From Spyradocola sp050942925 (lineage in GTDB: Bacteria; Bacillota; Clostridia; Christensenellales; UBA1750): DNA of 25,378 nucleotides. Both the position numbers and the translations under genes were made by a program. Below the pieces are notes generated by a model that saw only the letters and a list, made by a program, of their open reading frames with translations, had not been told where the DNA came from and did no database searches. Of the stretch, positions 22,901 to 25,378 are shown piece by piece. How positions within the stretch are numbered: the first letter of the stretch is position 1; each line of letters opens with the position of its first letter. The DNA lies in assembly GCA_050942925.1 (NCBI GenBank), contig JBMNOF010000023.1:1-25378 (forward strand), read 5' to 3'.

Positions 22901-23218
22901 TTACAGGGCACGGTCCAGCATGGCGGTGTAGACGCCCTTGCCAACCGCGCCGATCTGCTGCGCGACGGGCTTGCCGTTCTTAAAGACGATGACCGTGGGG
23001 ATGGACATCACGCCATAGCGCATGGCGAGATCTCCGCACTCATCCACATCGACCTTGCCCACGATGGCGCGGCCGGCGTATTCTGCCGCAACCTGCTCGA
23101 TGATGGGCGCAACCATGCGGCACGGGCCGCACCAGGTCGCCCAGAAGTCCACGAGCACAGGGGTATCCGGGGTCGCGAGAACCTTGTCAAAATTCGTGCT
23201 GTCCAATTTCATTGCCAT
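22901..23218 (-). CDS. trxA: Thioredoxin
   Basis: Thioredoxin is a small cytoplasmic dithiol carrier that reduces protein disulfides. The 105-residue protein has the exact family length, the active site WCGPC (Cys30, Cys33), the buried Asp24 region (LVDFWATW) and the cis-proline Pro74 in SIPT. It is last in a likely tcdA-rseC-trxA operon, 33 bases after rseC, with AGGA about nine bases before ATG 23218. ATG 23212 is an alternative start two codons in. The neighbouring RseC protein carries a Cys cluster, so a redox link between the two is possible. Confidence 0.97.
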   Translation of the reverse strand: MAMKLDSTNFDKVLATPDTPVLVDFWATWCGPCRMVAPIIEQVAAEYAGRAIVGKVDVDECGDLAMRYGVMSIPTVIVFKNGKPVAQQIGAVGKGVYTAMLDRAL

Positions 23219-23251
23219 ACTTTTTCATCCTGCCTTTCCGTATTGTTTATT

Positions 23252-23713
23252 CTATGGTTTTGTGGGAGCATTGGCGCTCTGCATCTTCTCGCAGAGGCGT
23301 TCCAACTTCACAACCTTGGGGGCATAGCGTCCGGAGCTGCGGCGCTTGCGCTCCGTCAGGCGAAGGGCCAGGAAGGCGCCTGCGGCAAGGAGCAGGCCCA
23401 ACGCCAGCGCGTAGAGGTCGGGATTCCCCGGAAGGTGCAGCGCGCCCGGAAGCGCGGAGCCCACCACCAGGCCCGTCAGCAGCAGCGCCAAGGGGATTCC
23501 GTAGGCCACCAGCGCAGCGCGCACGACCGTGCGCTCGGGCAGGTCCACCTCCACGCGGTCGCCCAGGCTGGCGTTGCCGATTCTCTCCACCTCCATGCGC
23601 ATGGCGCTGTGCGCGCGCTCGCACGCGCCGCACTTTTCGCACATGGAGGACCGCTCAAATTCCACCATCATGGTATGCTCCTTAATCTCCGTGATGATCC
23701 CGCTCTCCCGCAT
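23252..23713 (-). CDS. RseC/MucC-family membrane protein
   Basis: The 153-residue protein matches the RseC (SoxR-reducing system) family. It has a short N-terminal domain with a cysteine cluster (Cys25, Cys28, Cys31 in CEKCGAC), a beta-rich stretch (GDRVEVDL), then two membrane spans (about 62-86 and 98-118) and a basic C-terminus. In proteobacteria RseC works with the Rnf complex to reduce SoxR, or with sigma-E regulators. In Clostridia its role is not established, and no rnf genes are in view. ATG 23713 overlaps the end of tcdA by 32 bases and has GGGAGG nine bases upstream. It ends in TAG. Confidence 0.88.
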   Translation of the reverse strand: MRESGIITEIKEHTMMVEFERSSMCEKCGACERAHSAMRMEVERIGNASLGDRVEVDLPERTVVRAALVAYGIPLALLLTGLVVGSALPGALHLPGNPDLYALALGLLLAAGAFLALRLTERKRRSSGRYAPKVVKLERLCEKMQSANAPTKP

Positions 23714-24416
23714 GGGGGTTCGCCTCCCTTTCCAGCAAAATGCGCACTGCTTCCGCCGCGAGCGTCAACCCGGCGCTGGGCGGAACAAAGGCGATGGATG
23801 CGGGCGTGTGCCCGCCCCTTTCGTCCGGCGGGACGGTGCGGGGCAATTCCGCCGAGATGCAAACCGGAAGGTGCTCGATGCCGCGCCGGCGCAGGCGGCG
23901 GCGCATGGCGCGGGCCAAGGGGTCGCCGCTGGTATCCGCCAGGTCGCGCATGGAAAAGCTGGTTCCCAGCTTATTGCCCGTGCCCATGCTGGAGAGCAGG
24001 ACAATGCCGCTTTGGGCGCAGTGCACAGCCAACGCCTCTTTGGCGTTCAAATCGTCCACGGCGTCGATCACGACGTCCATGTCCGCGCACAGGTCGGGAA
24101 CGTTGTCCTCCCCCGCGCGAACGTCCCGAAGGTCCAGGGCGATCTGCCGGTTGTAGCGCCGGATCATCCGCTCGGCGGCGAGCGTCTTGCGCATCCCGAT
24201 GGTGTCGAACTCGGCGACCATCTGGCGGTTGAGGTTGCTCTCGGCGACCTCGTCGCAATCGATGAGCCGCAGCATCCCGACTCCGCAGCGCGAGAGCGCC
24301 CAAACCGCCGCGCCGCCCACGCCGCCCAGACCGAACACCGCGACACGGGCGTGTGCCAGGCGAAGCATGCCTTCCTCCCCCACGAGGCGGAGGGTTCGTG
24401 CGTGCACTTGAGACAT
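23682..24416 (-). CDS. tcdA: tRNA threonylcarbamoyladenosine dehydratase (TcdA/CsdL-like)
   Basis: TcdA is an E1-like enzyme that uses ATP to cyclise the t6A base next to the anticodon of ANN-decoding tRNAs. The 244-residue protein has the ThiF/E1 nucleotide fold: VAVFGLGGVGGAA (about 25-37), the IDCDEVAESNLNRQ segment (about 52-65), VVIDAVDDLNAKEA and the family-specific MGTGNKLGTSF (about 141-151). Length matches the family (about 240-270). ATG 24425 abuts AAAGGAG directly, so ATG 24416, nine bases downstream, is chosen. It is the first gene of the run leading to rseC and trxA. I see no usable promoter in the 85 bases upstream. Confidence 0.92.
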   Translation of the reverse strand: MSQVHARTLRLVGEEGMLRLAHARVAVFGLGGVGGAAVWALSRCGVGMLRLIDCDEVAESNLNRQMVAEFDTIGMRKTLAAERMIRRYNRQIALDLRDVRAGEDNVPDLCADMDVVIDAVDDLNAKEALAVHCAQSGIVLLSSMGTGNKLGTSFSMRDLADTSGDPLARAMRRRLRRRGIEHLPVCISAELPRTVPPDERGGHTPASIAFVPPSAGLTLAAEAVRILLEREANPHAGERDHHGD

Positions 24417-24501
24417 TCTTTGCATCTCTCCTTTATTTTACCCCTCATCCGTTCATCGAAACGGGAACGGAAGAAAAAACCGTGAGAAATTTGCCGATTT
24501 T

Positions 24502-25005
24502 CTACCAATCGTAGAGGTTTAGGATCACGCGGTCGCGCTCGCGCGCCATGCGCACGGTCTGGCCGGTTCCCGTTCGGGGATCGTGATTCCAATAGGCGAG
24601 GACGTAGTCCGCATGGGCGGTCATGTAGTCGTTTCGGCGGCGGTAGCTATCTGCGCGCTTCTCCCCGGAGGCGACGTACTGGTCCTGGCAGCACTGCAGG
24701 ACCTCGTTGTGCAGGTTTTGCCAGTCCAGGGGGACGTCCCAGCTGTGGCTCGGGTAGGGTAAGACGGCGATGAGGCCGGTTTCCTGGGGAATCCGGCCTG
24801 CCTGGCGCAGGTCCAGCACGCGCCGGGCGGCGAAAAGGTCAAAGCCGGCGGCCATGCCGCAGAGGAAGAGGTCCACTTGGCGCTCGTTGCACAGCAGGCA
24901 GACGGCTTGGTCGATTCGCTCGCGCAGCACGGCGCCATCGGGCGTATTGGGATCGAAGCGCATCCGTTTGCTGGGCCGGTGGCCCGTAAAGCACGCTATG
25001 CTCAA
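24502..25005 (-). CDS. SLOG-family protein (YpsA/DUF1273-like)
   Basis: The 167-residue protein belongs to the YpsA-like branch of the SLOG superfamily, Rossmann-like proteins thought to bind nucleotides or nucleotide-derived ligands. Marker motifs are TGHRPSKR (7-14), the GMAAGFDLFAARRVL loop (about 50-64), and RRRNDYMTAHADYVLAYW followed by GTGQTVRMA near the C-terminus. In Bacillus, YpsA affects cell division, but the biochemical role is unknown. The start is TTG 25005 with GGGGAG seven bases upstream; no ATG fits. A promoter lies about 45 bases upstream. It ends in TAG. Confidence 0.85.
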   Translation of the reverse strand: MSIACFTGHRPSKRMRFDPNTPDGAVLRERIDQAVCLLCNERQVDLFLCGMAAGFDLFAARRVLDLRQAGRIPQETGLIAVLPYPSHSWDVPLDWQNLHNEVLQCCQDQYVASGEKRADSYRRRNDYMTAHADYVLAYWNHDPRTGTGQTVRMARERDRVILNLYDW

Positions 25006-25046
25006 TATCGCACTCCCCTCTCCCCGGCAAATTCACATTCCCAACC

Positions 25047-25075
25047 AGTATACCATCTTCGGTACAGGTTTTGAA
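25047..25075 (-). promoter_or_regulatory. Promoter of the SLOG gene
   Basis: Minus strand TTCAAA (25070-25075), a 17-base spacer and TATACT (25047-25052) preceded by TGG, an extended -10 form. It lies just after the terminator of the MscS gene. Confidence 0.75.
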
Positions 25076-25093
25076 GGGCTTTCTCGGGTCAAC

Positions 25094-25124
25094 AAAAAAA
25101 ATCCGCCCGTGTGAGGGGCGGATT
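25094..25124 (-). terminator. Terminator of the MscS-type gene
   Basis: Minus strand stem AATCCGCCC (25116-25124) with GGGCGGATT (25100-25108), loop CTCACAC, followed by an unbroken T run (A run 25094-25101). It is 13 bases after the stop codon. Confidence 0.95.
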
Positions 25125-25136
25125 GTCGGAAGGGCG

Positions 25137-25378
25137 TCAGTTCTGGATGATGTGGACGTCCATCTGGTTGTAGGGGATGTGGATGCCATTCTGGTCGAAG
25201 GCGGCCTTGACCTCCTTGAGGAACTCGAAGTTGAGGTTCCAAAGGTCCGCCGAGGGGCACCAGACGCGCATGGTGATCTTGACGGAGCTATCCAAATAGC
25301 CCGTGACCATCACGAAGGGTTCGGCGGGTTCGTGCAGGATGCGGTCCCCCTTCTGCGCGATGATGCCGCGGATCAAGG
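25137..25378 (-). CDS. MscS-family mechanosensitive channel, C-terminal part (cut by window end)
   Basis: Only the last 80 or so residues are in the window. They match the C-terminal alpha/beta vestibule domain of MscS channels: VTGYLDSSVKITMRVWCPSADLW, the helix NFEFLKEVKAAFDQNG and the family-ending IHIPYNQMDVHI. MscS proteins open under membrane tension to release solutes during osmotic downshock. The first visible codon (TTG at 25376) is not the true start; the frame continues past the window edge. A strong terminator follows the stop codon. Confidence 0.85.
   Translation of the reverse strand, partial: LIRGIIAQKGDRILHEPAEPFVMVTGYLDSSVKITMRVWCPSADLWNLNFEFLKEVKAAFDQNGIHIPYNQMDVHIIQN

Noticed and set aside
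24433..24438. TAAAAT as the -10 box of tcdA
   Set aside because: It directly abuts the AAAGGAG ribosome site, so a transcript started there would lose that site.

Overview
The window reads as the chromosome of a GC-rich member of the Firmicutes, most likely a Clostridia lineage. Signs of this are strong AGGAGG-type ribosome sites, frequent TTG/GTG starts, sigma-A-like promoters, and typical clostridial families: a zinc-ribbon membrane protein, a cytidylate-kinase-like protein, a YpsA/SLOG protein, RseC and a GHL6 glycosidase. I see no phage, IS element, CRISPR array or rRNA. One tRNA-Leu(UAA) is present. Genes are densely packed and most convergent pairs share a strong hairpin terminator.

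Layout. 62-3697 (-): a two-domain polyphosphate kinase 2 and a GHL6-type putative glycoside hydrolase. 3867-6489 (+): a CLC anion transporter with fluoride-clade-like motifs, one base ahead of a LarA-type nickel racemase. 6552-8474 (-): a secreted SH3b protein, a WG-repeat membrane anti-sigma candidate and an ECF sigma factor with a recognisable self-type promoter (GGAACTT-N15-CGTT). 8569-10032 (-): proA and tRNA-Leu. 10222-11592 (+): an enolase-superfamily sugar-acid dehydratase or epimerase.

11641-18535 (-): a seven-gene cluster with short gaps or overlaps. In transcription order it encodes a small membrane protein, an RluA pseudouridine synthase, a protein-kinase-like protein, a class I mannose-6-phosphate isomerase interrupted by an in-frame TAG, an ADP-ribosylglycohydrolase fused to beta-sandwich modules, a polysaccharide deacetylase without signal peptide, and a cytidylate-kinase-like protein. 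Divergent from it, 18749-22147 (+) encodes an 1132-residue zinc-ribbon membrane protein with a 31-residue repeat carrying a TVYR core, a hexapeptide RS repeat, one membrane span and extracytoplasmic beta domains.

22496-22819 (+) is a small XRE regulator with a structured leader. 22901-24416 (-) is a tcdA-rseC-trxA run. 24502-25005 (-) is a SLOG protein, and the window ends inside an MscS-type channel gene.

The carbohydrate enzymes (GHL6, dehydratase, isomerase, ADP-ribosylglycohydrolase, deacetylase) all lack signal peptides, so they appear to act on sugars inside the cell; no sugar transporter is in view. The most notable points are the TAG-split isomerase, the divergent pairing of a kinase-like gene with a protein full of TVYR repeats, and the cytoplasmic ADP-ribosylglycohydrolase/deacetylase pair.
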